Shown: positions 1 to 6,931, numbered from the stretch's first letter. The stretch: 15,091 nt of DNA from an uncultured Lachnospiraceae bacterium (GCA_910586025.1 CAJUIO010000063.1:6316-21406), one strand, 5' to 3'. Notes: generated by a model from the sequence alone, not told the origin. Numbers and translations are program-made.

Positions 1-15
1 AAAGAGAGAAAGCAT

Positions 16-423
16 ATGGATATCACTGAATTATACGATCTGTTCACCGCACACCGGGACTGCTTCTTTGTGTGCTGTGACATAAAAAATCTGATGGAGA
101 TCAACAAAATCTCACACAAGGCGGGCGATCTTGTCATTCTGGAAGCCATGAACCGAATGAACGCAGCGGCAGGCCCTGAGGATCTTGTATTCCGAATTGG
201 CGGAGATGAGTTTGCGCTCCTGACAGACAGCACGGACCAGGGCTATGCGGAATCCGCAGCCGGAAAGCTTCGCAGTGACAATGGCAGGCCCGTCCGCTTT
301 GAGGAGCTGGAAATCCCTCTGAATCTCCATATCGGAATCGCAGGGCTGGAAAACAAAACCGTCCGGTACAACGAATTGTTTACCAGCCTGCACACCGCGA
401 TCAGGGATTCCAAGGAACCCTGA
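16..423 (+). CDS. Small GGDEF-domain protein (putative diguanylate cyclase), possibly 5'-partial
   Basis: The 135-residue product carries an intact GGDEF signature at residues 62-66 within RIGGDEFALL. It also has the upstream metal/substrate segment DIKNLMEIN, with Asp22 and Asn30, that normally precedes it. By family knowledge such domains make cyclic di-GMP from two GTP in the cytoplasm. The domain is short at its N-terminus: the usual D-x-LTGL-x-NR start is absent. The inhibitory RxxD I-site is also incomplete, because residues 53-56 read GPED, so the Asp is kept and the Arg is lost. The reading frame stays open through bases 1-15, so the true start may lie left of the window. The ATG at 16 has only a weak GAGAG upstream. 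Its stop lies 4 bases from the end of the convergent dehydrogenase pseudogene. GGDEF homology is certain, but catalytic activity is not shown. Confidence 0.8.
   Translation: MDITELYDLFTAHRDCFFVCCDIKNLMEINKISHKAGDLVILEAMNRMNAAAGPEDLVFRIGGDEFALLTDSTDQGYAESAAGKLRSDNGRPVRFEELEIPLNLHIGIAGLENKTVRYNELFTSLHTAIRDSKEP
401..423. other. Hairpin ending exactly on the GGDEF stop codon
   Basis: TCAGGGATTCC (401-411) and GGAACCCTGA (414-423) form a stem of about ten pairs with one bulged base and a tiny loop. The stem ends on the TGA stop. There is no T-tract on either side, so it is not a standard intrinsic terminator. It lies between two convergent genes and could stabilise either transcript end. Confidence 0.4.
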
Positions 424-427
424 CGCA

Positions 428-1208
428 TCAGAAAGTCACGATATATTTCCCCCGGGCCCGCAGCTTCGGGTCGCCGAGCACCTCCCAAAGGCCCTCGGGA
501 GGAATACGGCCGCACACCATGCTCTCCACGTCAAGTCTTCCCGAATCAATGAGCTGCAGGGCCCTTTGCTGGGTACAGGGATTGATGTAGGACGCCTTCA
601 GCGTAAGCTCCTTCCGGAAAATTTCAAAGGGCTTCACGCTGATTGCCGCATCCGGCTTCGTGAGACCGAAAAGCATCACGGTTCCTTTCTTTCCGGCGAT
701 CCTGACAGCCTGCTCCATGGTGGAGGCAAGGCCCGCACACTCGATCACGGTACGGATCCATGTCATTCCCGCTTCTTTTCCACCGGTTCAAGAAGAGCCA
801 CCCTGGACGCACCCGCAAGCTTGGAGAGCTGCACCATCAAAAGGCCGATCATCCCCGCCGCCTATGACTGCCACCTGCTGCCCCGGCCTGATCCCGCACA
901 GATCAATCCCATGCAGACAGCAGGCCGCAGGCTCCGCAGTAACAGTTCGGATCAACGCACACCCTGTCGCCCGGGCGGAATTTCTTCACCTTACTGCCGA
1001 CTCCGGCAACCACTCCCGAAAACTCATGTCCGAGTATGGTCGGAGGCGTCACTTCCGCCGCGCCCTTATCTCCCTCATAAATATGTACATCCGTACCGCA
1101 CACGCCGCAGGCCTTCACCTGAATCAGCACGTCAAGCTCCCCTGGCCGGGGGAGCTCTGTCTCCTCGATACGCAAGTCATGTTTTCCGTAAAATACCGCA
1201 CCTTTCAT
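428..1208 (-). pseudogene. Zinc-dependent alcohol/polyol dehydrogenase (medium-chain family), decayed
   Basis: The intact gene would have encoded a zinc-dependent medium-chain dehydrogenase of the threonine/sorbitol dehydrogenase type. The N-terminal part, from ATG at 1208 with GGAG 7 bases upstream, shows the GroES-like domain with KACGVCGTDVHIYEG and ILGHEFSGVV. It breaks after VDPNCYCGAC near 930-936, where about 50 codons are missing, and then resumes in another frame at EPAACCLHGIDLCGIRPGQ. A one-base expansion of a G run (853-856 on the plus strand) shifts the frame again just after VAVIGGG. The next frame reads MIGLLMVQLSKLAGA to EPVEKKRE. A further gap of roughly 25-30 codons near 757-765 then leads to VIECAG and a normal C-terminus. 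Most structural-zinc cysteines and the middle of the fold are lost, so this is not functional. It lies 48 bases behind ispF. Confidence 0.88.
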
Positions 1209-1256
1209 ACCGCATCTCCTTTGTCGCAAATCCCGTGGCCATATCACGCACACCGC

Positions 1257-1823
1257 CTAATCCGCCGCATCCGTGATATTCCTCCTCTTACATCCTCCGC
1301 ATCCGGCGCATCCCGCCTCCCCTTGCGTCACATCCTCGCTTCCAACGCCCACGGGACTGGCGAGCAGACAGACTGCCTGGGCGGAAATCCCCTCACCGTT
1401 TCCGGTGAAGCCAAGCCCTTCCTCCGTGGTAGCCTTCACATTTACCTGACTGATATCAATTCCCAGCATCTTTGCAATATTCTCCCGCATAGCGTCAATG
1501 TGGGGACGCATTTTGGGTGCCTGGGCTATAATGGTGGCATCAATATTCTCAATAAAAAAGCAGTTCTCCTCAAGCAGCTCTCCCACGCAGGAAAGCAGCT
1601 TTAAGGAAGAAATTCCCCTGTAGGCAGGATCCGTGTCCGGAAAATGCTTTCCGATATCCCCCAGGGCCGCCGCGCCAAGCAAAGCGTCCATGACCGCATG
1701 AAGCAGCACATCCGCATCCGAATGCCCCAGAAGTCCCTTCTCATAAGGAATCTCCACGCCGCCCATGACCAGCTTCCTCCCCTCCGTCAGCCTGTGCACG
1801 TCATATCCCATTCCAATCCTCAT
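1257..1823 (-). CDS. ispF: 2-C-methyl-D-erythritol 2,4-cyclodiphosphate synthase with Cys-rich C-terminal tail
   Basis: IspF converts CDP-methylerythritol 2-phosphate to methylerythritol cyclodiphosphate, releasing CMP, in the cytosolic non-mevalonate isoprenoid pathway. The metal ligands Asp8, His10 and His42 fall at the same positions as in E. coli. The family strings IPYEKGLLGHSDADV, ALGDIGKHFPDTDP, IIAQAPKM, VNVKATTEEGLGFTG and GEGISAQAV are all present. I chose ATG 1823 over an upstream TTG at 1829: AAGGAG lies 10 bases before the ATG but only 4 before the TTG. The protein is 188 residues, about 30 longer than usual. The extra tail from about residue 157 holds a CxxCxxC motif (Cys172, 175, 178). 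It lies 34 bases behind the upstream hypothetical gene and is probably co-transcribed with it. Confidence 0.96.
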   Translation of the reverse strand: MRIGMGYDVHRLTEGRKLVMGGVEIPYEKGLLGHSDADVLLHAVMDALLGAAALGDIGKHFPDTDPAYRGISSLKLLSCVGELLEENCFFIENIDATIIAQAPKMRPHIDAMRENIAKMLGIDISQVNVKATTEEGLGFTGNGEGISAQAVCLLASPVGVGSEDVTQGEAGCAGCGGCKRRNITDAAD

Positions 1824-1857
1824 ATTCAAACAGCTCCTTCCTTAGCTTTCTCTGAAA

Positions 1858-2541
1858 CTATCTTCCCTTTATAAACTTTCTCACCTTTTTCAAATCCGCC
1901 CCGGGATTTAACAGCAGGATCTGCCCTTCCAGCTTCTCGTAAGCCTCCTCACCGGAAATCTCTCCCGCTCTTTTGATCACGTCCGCCTCAAAAAAATCCT
2001 CCGCAAGACAAAACACCGTGGAAGACCAGCCATATTCCTCTCCCCTGCGCGATTTTTTCCTGGCATTTCCGCACATGGTAATGTACAGATCCATCTGCAG
2101 CTGCGTAACTGCGCTGTCAAACCGGGATTTATCCTCCCGTCCAAAGCCTCCGTATTCCTTGATCAGATGAAGAGGAAGCTCCCTGTGTTCTGAGAGCTGG
2201 TCATACACTCTCTTTGCATACAGGCTCACATTTCCCTCCTCATATTCCTCCTGCAGCCCTCTGCCGCCCCGCCGGATGCGGTAAAAATACGGGAACCATT
2301 CCTTCGTAATGTATCCGCTCTTTTTGAAAAAGAATTTTCCATAGGCAATGTCGTTTCGCTCATGTAGAACCCTCATCCGCCATTCCCACGGGTCCGTCTG
2401 CGCATCCTCCGTATGCCACACAATCTCATCTCCAAAATACCTGCACAGTCCGAAGACTCCCTCCTCGTTTTCTCCGCCCATGCTCATTCCCGCCTCATAC
2501 AGGTTATCCAGAAAATCCGGGAAACTATGTATTTCTTTCAT
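1858..2541 (-). CDS. Conserved hypothetical protein (tentatively an AlkZ-related small protein)
   Basis: This 227-residue soluble protein has no signal peptide or membrane segment. The central part, with DPWEWRMRVL, AYGKFFFKKSGYI and EWFPYFYRIRR, resembles Clostridia proteins that I recall being annotated as AlkZ-related, short relatives of the YcaQ/AlkZ glycosylase group. That match is from memory and I cannot point to catalytic residues. The C-terminal LLNPGADLKKVRKFIKGR resembles a winged-helix-like end. ATG 2541 is supported by AAGGAAG 6 bases upstream. It is the first gene of a minus-strand unit followed by ispF. It diverges from the amidotransferase gene across a 131-base intergenic region that carries an extended -10 element for this strand. 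Function is unknown, but the reading frame is solid. Confidence 0.75.
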   Translation of the reverse strand: MKEIHSFPDFLDNLYEAGMSMGGENEEGVFGLCRYFGDEIVWHTEDAQTDPWEWRMRVLHERNDIAYGKFFFKKSGYITKEWFPYFYRIRRGGRGLQEEYEEGNVSLYAKRVYDQLSEHRELPLHLIKEYGGFGREDKSRFDSAVTQLQMDLYITMCGNARKKSRRGEEYGWSSTVFCLAEDFFEADVIKRAGEISGEEAYEKLEGQILLLNPGADLKKVRKFIKGR

Positions 2542-2604
2542 GCTCTCTTCCTTTCCGTCCTTTTCTCAGACCGCTTTTCCACAATTTTCCGTATCGTACT
2601 TTTT

Positions 2605-2613
2605 ATTATAGCA
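2605..2613 (-). promoter_or_regulatory. Extended -10 promoter element for the hypothetical gene-ispF unit
   Basis: On the minus strand the sequence reads TGCTATAAT, a perfect -10 with the TGn extension. It is about 60 bases upstream of ATG 2541. No good -35 is present at 16-18 bases, which fits an extended -10 promoter. Confidence 0.5.
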
Positions 2614-2633
2614 CATTTCCCAGGGCAATAGCA

Positions 2634-2639
2634 TATAAT
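2634..2639 (+). promoter_or_regulatory. Candidate -10 box for the amidotransferase gene
   Basis: A perfect TATAAT lies 33 bases before the TTG start at 2673. The bases 16-18 upstream do not resemble a -35. It is back to back with the minus-strand promoter in the same AT-rich intergenic stretch. Confidence 0.4.
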
Positions 2640-2672
2640 ATAGATAATCACCCTTTTTTCAGGAAATATGCA

Positions 2673-3314
2673 TTGAAAAGAATTCTAATTGCCGGTCATC
2701 CGGACCAGACTGTCAACTACGAAAACGCATTCAAAGACCTCGGCACCTCCCCCGTCACCTCCCTGCATGTGCCTGACATAAGCTGCTATGACGGGCTTGT
2801 GCTTCCCGGCGGCGGGGATATTGATCCGCGGCTGTTCGGTCAGCTGGACAAAGGCTCCAGAGTCATAGACCCCGCTCTCGACAGACTCCAGCTTTCCATC
2901 CTGCAGGAGTTTGTCCTGTACAAAAAGCCGGTTCTGGGAATCTGTAAGGGAATGCAGCTGATCAATATTTTCTTTGGCGGCGACATCCACCAGAATCTTT
3001 CCACCTTTCGGAGGCATCAGTATGAGGCCGGCGACCAGATTCATCAGACCGAGGCCAAAAAAGGCTCCCTCCTGCACAGGCTCTACGGGAGCGTCTTTGC
3101 AGTGAACAGTGCGCACCACCAGGGCGTGGATACGCCCGGAAGGGGAATCCGCTATATTCAGCGCTGCACCGACGATCATGTGGTGGAAGGACTGACACAC
3201 TCCTTTCTCCCCATTGTGGGTGTGCAGTGGCATCCGGAGCGCCTGTGCCGAAAAAAAAGCGATACCGTTGACGGATCGCTTCTTCTTGACGCATTTATTT
3301 TTTACTGCAGATAG
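2673..3314 (+). CDS. Class I glutamine amidotransferase / gamma-glutamyl-GABA hydrolase-like (peptidase C26)
   Basis: The family hydrolyses gamma-glutamyl amide bonds in the cytosol; PuuD, which cleaves gamma-glutamyl-GABA, is the best-known member. The predicted triad is Cys91 in GICKGMQ, His187 and Glu189 in WHPER, and the oxyanion strand is LPGGGDIDP (44-52). At 213 residues it is shorter than typical PuuD (about 240-254), mostly near the N-terminus and between HPE and the last helix. The start is TTG 2673, with AGGAAA 6 bases upstream; the ATG at 2668 is out of frame and stops at once. The last 20 bases overlap the convergent DUF1284 gene. Codons for residues about 193-203 also encode a minus-strand terminator hairpin. 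The substrate cannot be assigned from sequence. Confidence 0.9.
   Translation: MKRILIAGHPDQTVNYENAFKDLGTSPVTSLHVPDISCYDGLVLPGGGDIDPRLFGQLDKGSRVIDPALDRLQLSILQEFVLYKKPVLGICKGMQLINIFFGGDIHQNLSTFRRHQYEAGDQIHQTEAKKGSLLHRLYGSVFAVNSAHHQGVDTPGRGIRYIQRCTDDHVVEGLTHSFLPIVGVQWHPERLCRKKSDTVDGSLLLDAFIFYCR
3251..3281 (-). terminator. Rho-independent terminator of the bioY-DUF1284 unit, inside the amidotransferase gene
   Basis: On the plus strand an A8 run (3251-3258) leads into AAGCGAT (3257-3263), a bulged A, CCG-TTGA-CGG, and ATCGCTT (3275-3281). Read on the minus strand this is a ten-pair hairpin with a tetraloop followed directly by a T-tract. It starts 14 bases after the DUF1284 stop. It is read through as coding sequence by the plus-strand gene. 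Confidence 0.85.
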
Positions 3315-3681
3315 AGTTCCACTGACAGTCCCCGCAGATTTCCTCTCTCTTTCCCGCATCCAGAACTCTCTCCCGGACCATTCCCGCAAAGTCCTGCCAG
3401 AAAAGCTCGCTTCCCTCACGAATTCCGCAGAGGGAAAGCACCTTTCTGTCATACCCCTCGGTCTTGGCCGCACCAGAACAGATTCCGCCCTCATTGTTGG
3501 GACAGGGGCCGCAGATCTCATCCGTACCGGCGAGAATGCGCACCACCGGGTTCTGGTCAAGGAACCGCCTCATTTTTCCCATATGCTCCGTAAATTCATC
3601 ACTGTAGCCCTTTCCCCGGAAAAAGGCAAGACACATGCCGTGATGCGCCCTGATCTGACAGATGCCCATATTTATATCCAA
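3295..3681 (-). CDS. DUF1284 domain protein, cysteine-rich, in a biotin-controlled unit
   Basis: The N-terminal IRAHHGMCLAFFRGKGYS and the GTDEICGPCPNNEGG segment match the DUF1284 (COG3543) family, whose biochemical role I do not know. The 128 residues include nine cysteines. They form two similar groups, C57xxC60 with C68 and C116xxC119 with C125, which suggests metal or iron-sulfur binding. This is an inference from spacing only. The start is TTG 3681, with AGGAGG 8 bases upstream; the next ATG at 3669 is 20 bases from that site. It follows bioY by 27 bases and has its own terminator, so the two are likely one transcript under the bioY promoter. Its 3' end overlaps the convergent amidotransferase gene by 20 bases. 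Confidence 0.88.
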   Translation of the reverse strand: MDINMGICQIRAHHGMCLAFFRGKGYSDEFTEHMGKMRRFLDQNPVVRILAGTDEICGPCPNNEGGICSGAAKTEGYDRKVLSLCGIREGSELFWQDFAGMVRERVLDAGKREEICGDCQWNSICSKK

Positions 3682-3708
3682 TGCCCTTCCCTCCTGTTCT
3701 TTCGTCTT

Positions 3709-4278
3709 CTAATCAATCTGAACCACCCTGGAAAGCTGCTTCGCAAGGAAAAGCGCCAGCATAATTTTGATGACATCCGGAATAATAAACGGGATCACGC
3801 ACCAGGAAAGTACCGTGACAAGACCGATCGCCCCGGAGCTTTTGGCATAAACCGACATAAACCAGACTGTTCCGAACGCATAGCACACGATCAGACCAAC
3901 CGCCATGGAAAGCGCCAGAACCCAGGTTTTCTTTCCCAGCAGAGTCTCCATAGCCCACATCACAAGGCCGGAGCCGACAAAGCCGATGATATATCCGCCC
4001 GTGTTGCCAAGAATCACTCCCATGCCTGCGGAAAACCCCGCAAAAACAGGTATGCCCACCGCGCCCAGCAATATGTAAATCAGAATTGCCGCTGTTCCCC
4101 GCTTTCCCCCAAGAACGCCCACTGCCAGAAATACCGCAAAGGTCTGCAGCGTAAAGGGCACTACCATGGGGATGGAAATCCAGGAGCAGATCGCTATCAG
4201 GACCGCAAACACCGCAATATAAACCATGTCAAATGTCTTACTTCTTCCGCCTTTTCCTTCTTTTGCAATTGCCGCCAT
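3709..4278 (-). CDS. bioY: BioY, substrate-binding membrane subunit of the biotin ECF transporter
   Basis: BioY is the biotin-binding S component of an energy-coupling-factor transporter in the cytoplasmic membrane. In Firmicutes it usually works with shared EcfA/EcfT subunits, none of which lie here. The 189-residue product is almost entirely hydrophobic, with about six membrane segments. It carries the family strings MVVPFTLQTFAVFL, GVLGGKRG, GIPVFAGFSAGMGVILG-NTGGYIIGF and IPDVIKIMLALF. I chose ATG 4278 over longer in-frame starts because GGAGGG lies 7 bases upstream and the extra 27 residues would overlap the promoter. Transcription starts from a near-consensus promoter overlapped by a BirA-type operator. 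It is followed by the DUF1284 gene. Confidence 0.96.
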   Translation of the reverse strand: MAAIAKEGKGGRSKTFDMVYIAVFAVLIAICSWISIPMVVPFTLQTFAVFLAVGVLGGKRGTAAILIYILLGAVGIPVFAGFSAGMGVILGNTGGYIIGFVGSGLVMWAMETLLGKKTWVLALSMAVGLIVCYAFGTVWFMSVYAKSSGAIGLVTVLSWCVIPFIIPDVIKIMLALFLAKQLSRVVQID

Positions 4279-4318
4279 CTTTCTACCCTCCAATGAAATT
4301 TTACTTAAAACTGCTGAT

Positions 4319-4347
4319 AGAATAGCATGGCAGAGCCGAATTGTCAA
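4319..4347 (-). promoter_or_regulatory. bioY promoter
   Basis: On the minus strand a perfect -35 TTGACA (4342-4347) is followed after exactly 17 bases by TATTCT (4319-4324). The -10 lies about 40 bases before ATG 4278. The -35 forms part of the left BirA half-site, so bound repressor would block RNA polymerase. Confidence 0.75.
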
Positions 4348-4372
4348 CTCATTATTCAAAATAGGTTAACAA
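4341..4372. promoter_or_regulatory. BirA-type biotin operator overlapping the bioY promoter
   Basis: The half-sites TTGTCAACT (4341-4349) and GGTTAACAA (4364-4372) are inverted, separated by 14 bases. They match the known bacterial BirA consensus (TTGTnAACC, N14-16, GGTTnACAA) with a mismatch only in the left arm. In other bacteria biotinyl-AMP-loaded BirA binds such sites and represses biotin genes. The right arm lies inside the last codons of the upstream zincin gene. Confidence 0.8.
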
Positions 4373-5048
4373 TCCACTTTTTCCCCTGAATCTCCGACAG
4401 GATAAACTCCACGTCCTCCGGCCTGATATATCCCACCTTGTGGTAGGAAAAACCAAGATTTACCTCAATCACCTTATAGCCTCTGCGCAGGTACTCTCCA
4501 AAGCCGAAAAAAACAGCCGCCGTGTCCGTAAGCACTTCATTGGAAAGGGTATCGGAAAAACGGATCCCGTTGTAGTACAGATACAGATGCATCACCTCGT
4601 GGGCAAGTATTGCCGTCAGCACATCCAGATTATAGTAATCATGAGTCTGGAGATTGATAGTGGTAAATGCTCCGTTGGTGGAAATATTTCCCGCATATTC
4701 CAGAGTGGCATCATCCTTGAATTTCAGTTTGATGCGGCTCCCGTCAATTCCCACATGAGCCGCAATATCGCACATGAGCCTGCGCAAAAGCTCCGGATCA
4801 TGAAGATTTCTCTCAAGCTCTCCGGAAAGCTGCGGCGGAATCGTATAAGCCCCGCCCGGAACCTTTTTGTTCTTATAAAGGAGAGCCAGGGCGCTGCGAA
4901 GCTTTTCCCTGTCTATCTTCCGCAAAGCCGCCGCCGGGATGGGAGGCTGCTTCAAGACAAATCTCTTTATAATATAGTAGAAAAAACCTACGAACGTCAG
5001 AAGCTCAAAAATATCATTGATCGTGAATCTTCCGTCAAGCAGTCCCAT
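4356..5048 (-). CDS. Putative membrane-anchored zinc metallopeptidase (HExxH), coupled to an ABC-F gene
   Basis: A 230-residue protein with one hydrophobic segment near the N-terminus (about residues 11-32). It has a zincin motif HEVMH at 150-154 inside the hydrophobic helix AILAHEVMHLYLYY. NEVLTD follows at 170-175, and Glu171 or Asp175 is a likely third metal ligand. The fold resembles minimal gluzincin-like proteins of Clostridia, but I cannot name a family or substrate. I chose ATG 5048: it follows the ABC-F stop by 5 bases, and the AAGGAG overlapping the ABC-F stop codon supplies its ribosome site, which implies translational coupling. The last codons contain one arm of the bioY operator. 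The peptidase role is inferred from the motif only. Confidence 0.8.
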   Translation of the reverse strand: MGLLDGRFTINDIFELLTFVGFFYYIIKRFVLKQPPIPAAALRKIDREKLRSALALLYKNKKVPGGAYTIPPQLSGELERNLHDPELLRRLMCDIAAHVGIDGSRIKLKFKDDATLEYAGNISTNGAFTTINLQTHDYYNLDVLTAILAHEVMHLYLYYNGIRFSDTLSNEVLTDTAAVFFGFGEYLRRGYKVIEVNLGFSYHKVGYIRPEDVEFILSEIQGKKWIVNLF

Positions 5049-5053
5049 TCTCC

Positions 5054-6931
5054 TTACCTCGCCTCGTTCTGCGCATCGATCCTTGCCTTCAGATCCTCCA
5101 GATACATCCACCGGTCCATCTTCTCCTCCAAAAGCTTCTCCGTCCCGGCCTTCTCCCCGGTCAGACGGTTCAGCTTCACAAAGTCAGTGGCCGATGCCAG
5201 AATCTCGCCCTCAAGCGCTTCCAGCTTTTCCTCCAGAGCAGCGATCTCGTCCTCAATGGTCTCGTATTCCTTCTGTTCTCTGTAGGTAAATTTCAGCCGC
5301 GAGGAGGGCTGCTTCCAGCTGTTTGCCCGACCGCCTCTTTCCTCCGGGCTCTGGCCTTTCCGGCGCTCCTCCCTGGCTCCTCCGTTCCTTCCGGAGACGG
5401 ACGGGGTTCCTCCTTCCTTTGCCTCCCTGCGCAGGCGGCTGTGATAATCCGTATACCCGCCCTCGTGCTGGCGCAGGATTCCGCCCTCCTCGAAGGCAAA
5501 AATCCTGCGCACCGTCCTGTCGAGAAAATACCGGTCATGGGAGACGACGATCACGATTCCTCCGAAGCTGTCAAGATAATCCTCAAGCACGGTCAGAGTG
5601 GAAATATCCAGGTCATTAGTAGGCTCGTCCAGAATCAGCACATTGGGTGCCTCCATCAGAACCTTGAGCAGATACAGCCTCCGCCGCTCCCCGCCGGAGA
5701 GCTTGCCGATCAGCCCGTACTGATCCTTTCCCTCAAACAGAAATCTTTCCAGCATTTTGGAGGCGGATACCTTTCCCTCCTGCGTGTCCACGAACTCCGC
5801 CGTATCCCGGATAAAGTCTATCACGCTCTGATTCGCAGACATCTCCTCCTCCCCGATCTCCTGAGCGTAATATCCCAGCTTTACGGTCTGCCCAATGACA
5901 ATCCGGCCCTCACAGGGCTCCTCCAGGCCCATAAGCATTTTCATCAGCGTGGTTTTGCCACAACCGTTTTTTCCCACAAACCCGATTCTGTCATCTTTCA
6001 GGAACACATAGGAAAAATCCCGGATCAGGAGCCTGTCCCCGAAGCCCTTGCTGACATGGCTGATTTCCACCGTGGTCTTTCCGAGCCTTGCGGATGCGGC
6101 AAAGCCGGTCTCCACCTTTCCGTCCGCAATGGGCGCTTCTGTATTTTTCAGCTCCTCGTACCGTTCCAGCCTGGCCTTCTGCTTCGTGGAGCGGGCCCTC
6201 GCACCCCGCCTGACCCATTCCAGCTCCTTTCGCAGAATGGACTGGCGCTTTCTCTCGCTGGCAAGAGACGACTCCTCTCTCTGAGCCTTCCGGTCAAGAT
6301 AAACGGCATAATTCCCCTGATAAGAATATATTTTCCCCCTGTCGATCTCCACGATGCGGTCCGTCACGCAGTCCAGAAAATATCTGTCATGGGTGACCAT
6401 GATCAGAGCGCCCGTCCTCTGCCGCAGCTGCTCCTCCAGCCACTGGGCCATATCGCTGTCAAGGTGATTGGTCGGCTCATCCAGAATCAGAAGATCGGAC
6501 GGATAAAGCAGCGCCGCCACCAGAGCGAGCCTCTTTTTCTGACCGCCGGACATCTGCCCGCAGGGAGTGTCAAACTCCGTGACGCCGAGCCGGGTAAGCA
6601 TGGTCTTTGCCCTGGTCTCCAGATCACCCTCCCCTGCCGCCGTCTGCCCGCTCTGCGCATATTTTGCAAGCACCGCATCCATGGCGGTCTCCTTCTCGTC
6701 AAAAACGGGATTCTGCGGCAGATAGCTGCATATTGCGTGATTCGCCACGGTGACTGTCCCCTCGTCCGGCTCCTCCAGGCCCGCCAGCATCTTAAGCAGC
6801 GTGGACTTTCCCGTACCGTTGATTCCGATCACGCCCACCTTTTCCCCCTCCTGCATGGAGAAGGAGGTATTATCAAAAAGCTTTCTCGTTCCATATGTCT
6901 TTTCCAGATTTTCCACAGTTAACAGATTCAT
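5054..6931 (-). CDS. ABC-F family ATPase, Uup-like
   Basis: Two ABC domains sit in one soluble chain without membrane segments, the hallmark of ABC-F proteins, which act on ribosomes or nucleic acids. The first has Walker A GINGTGKST (36-44), signature MSGGQ (127-131) and LLILDEPTNHLD. The second has GKNGCGKTT (319-327), LSGGE (411-415) and LILDEPTNDLD. A charged interdomain linker lies at about 205-270. After a low-complexity stretch at 505-545, a C-terminal coiled coil (about 550-622) points to the Uup subgroup rather than to an antibiotic-resistance type. I chose ATG 6931, with AAAAGGAG 9 bases upstream, over ATG 6955, which has no good site. The 625-residue length is usual. It follows the MBL gene after 112 bases, which include a T6 run without a convincing stem, and is coupled to the downstream zincin. 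Confidence 0.93.
   Translation of the reverse strand: MNLLTVENLEKTYGTRKLFDNTSFSMQEGEKVGVIGINGTGKSTLLKMLAGLEEPDEGTVTVANHAICSYLPQNPVFDEKETAMDAVLAKYAQSGQTAAGEGDLETRAKTMLTRLGVTEFDTPCGQMSGGQKKRLALVAALLYPSDLLILDEPTNHLDSDMAQWLEEQLRQRTGALIMVTHDRYFLDCVTDRIVEIDRGKIYSYQGNYAVYLDRKAQREESSLASERKRQSILRKELEWVRRGARARSTKQKARLERYEELKNTEAPIADGKVETGFAASARLGKTTVEISHVSKGFGDRLLIRDFSYVFLKDDRIGFVGKNGCGKTTLMKMLMGLEEPCEGRIVIGQTVKLGYYAQEIGEEEMSANQSVIDFIRDTAEFVDTQEGKVSASKMLERFLFEGKDQYGLIGKLSGGERRRLYLLKVLMEAPNVLILDEPTNDLDISTLTVLEDYLDSFGGIVIVVSHDRYFLDRTVRRIFAFEEGGILRQHEGGYTDYHSRLRREAKEGGTPSVSGRNGGAREERRKGQSPEERGGRANSWKQPSSRLKFTYREQKEYETIEDEIAALEEKLEALEGEILASATDFVKLNRLTGEKAGTEKLLEEKMDRWMYLEDLKARIDAQNEAR

Noticed and set aside
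566..1604. Long plus-strand frames opposite ispF and the dehydrogenase remnant
   Set aside because: They are antisense to real coding sequence, and their residue composition is that of a shadow frame.
3214..4296. A 360-codon plus-strand frame crossing DUF1284 and bioY
   Set aside because: It is antisense to two well-supported genes, and it would override the terminator and operator described there.
5441..6922. A 493-codon plus-strand open frame opposite the ABC-F gene
   Set aside because: It is the reverse-strand shadow of the ABC-F coding sequence, with mirrored conserved regions and no start signals.
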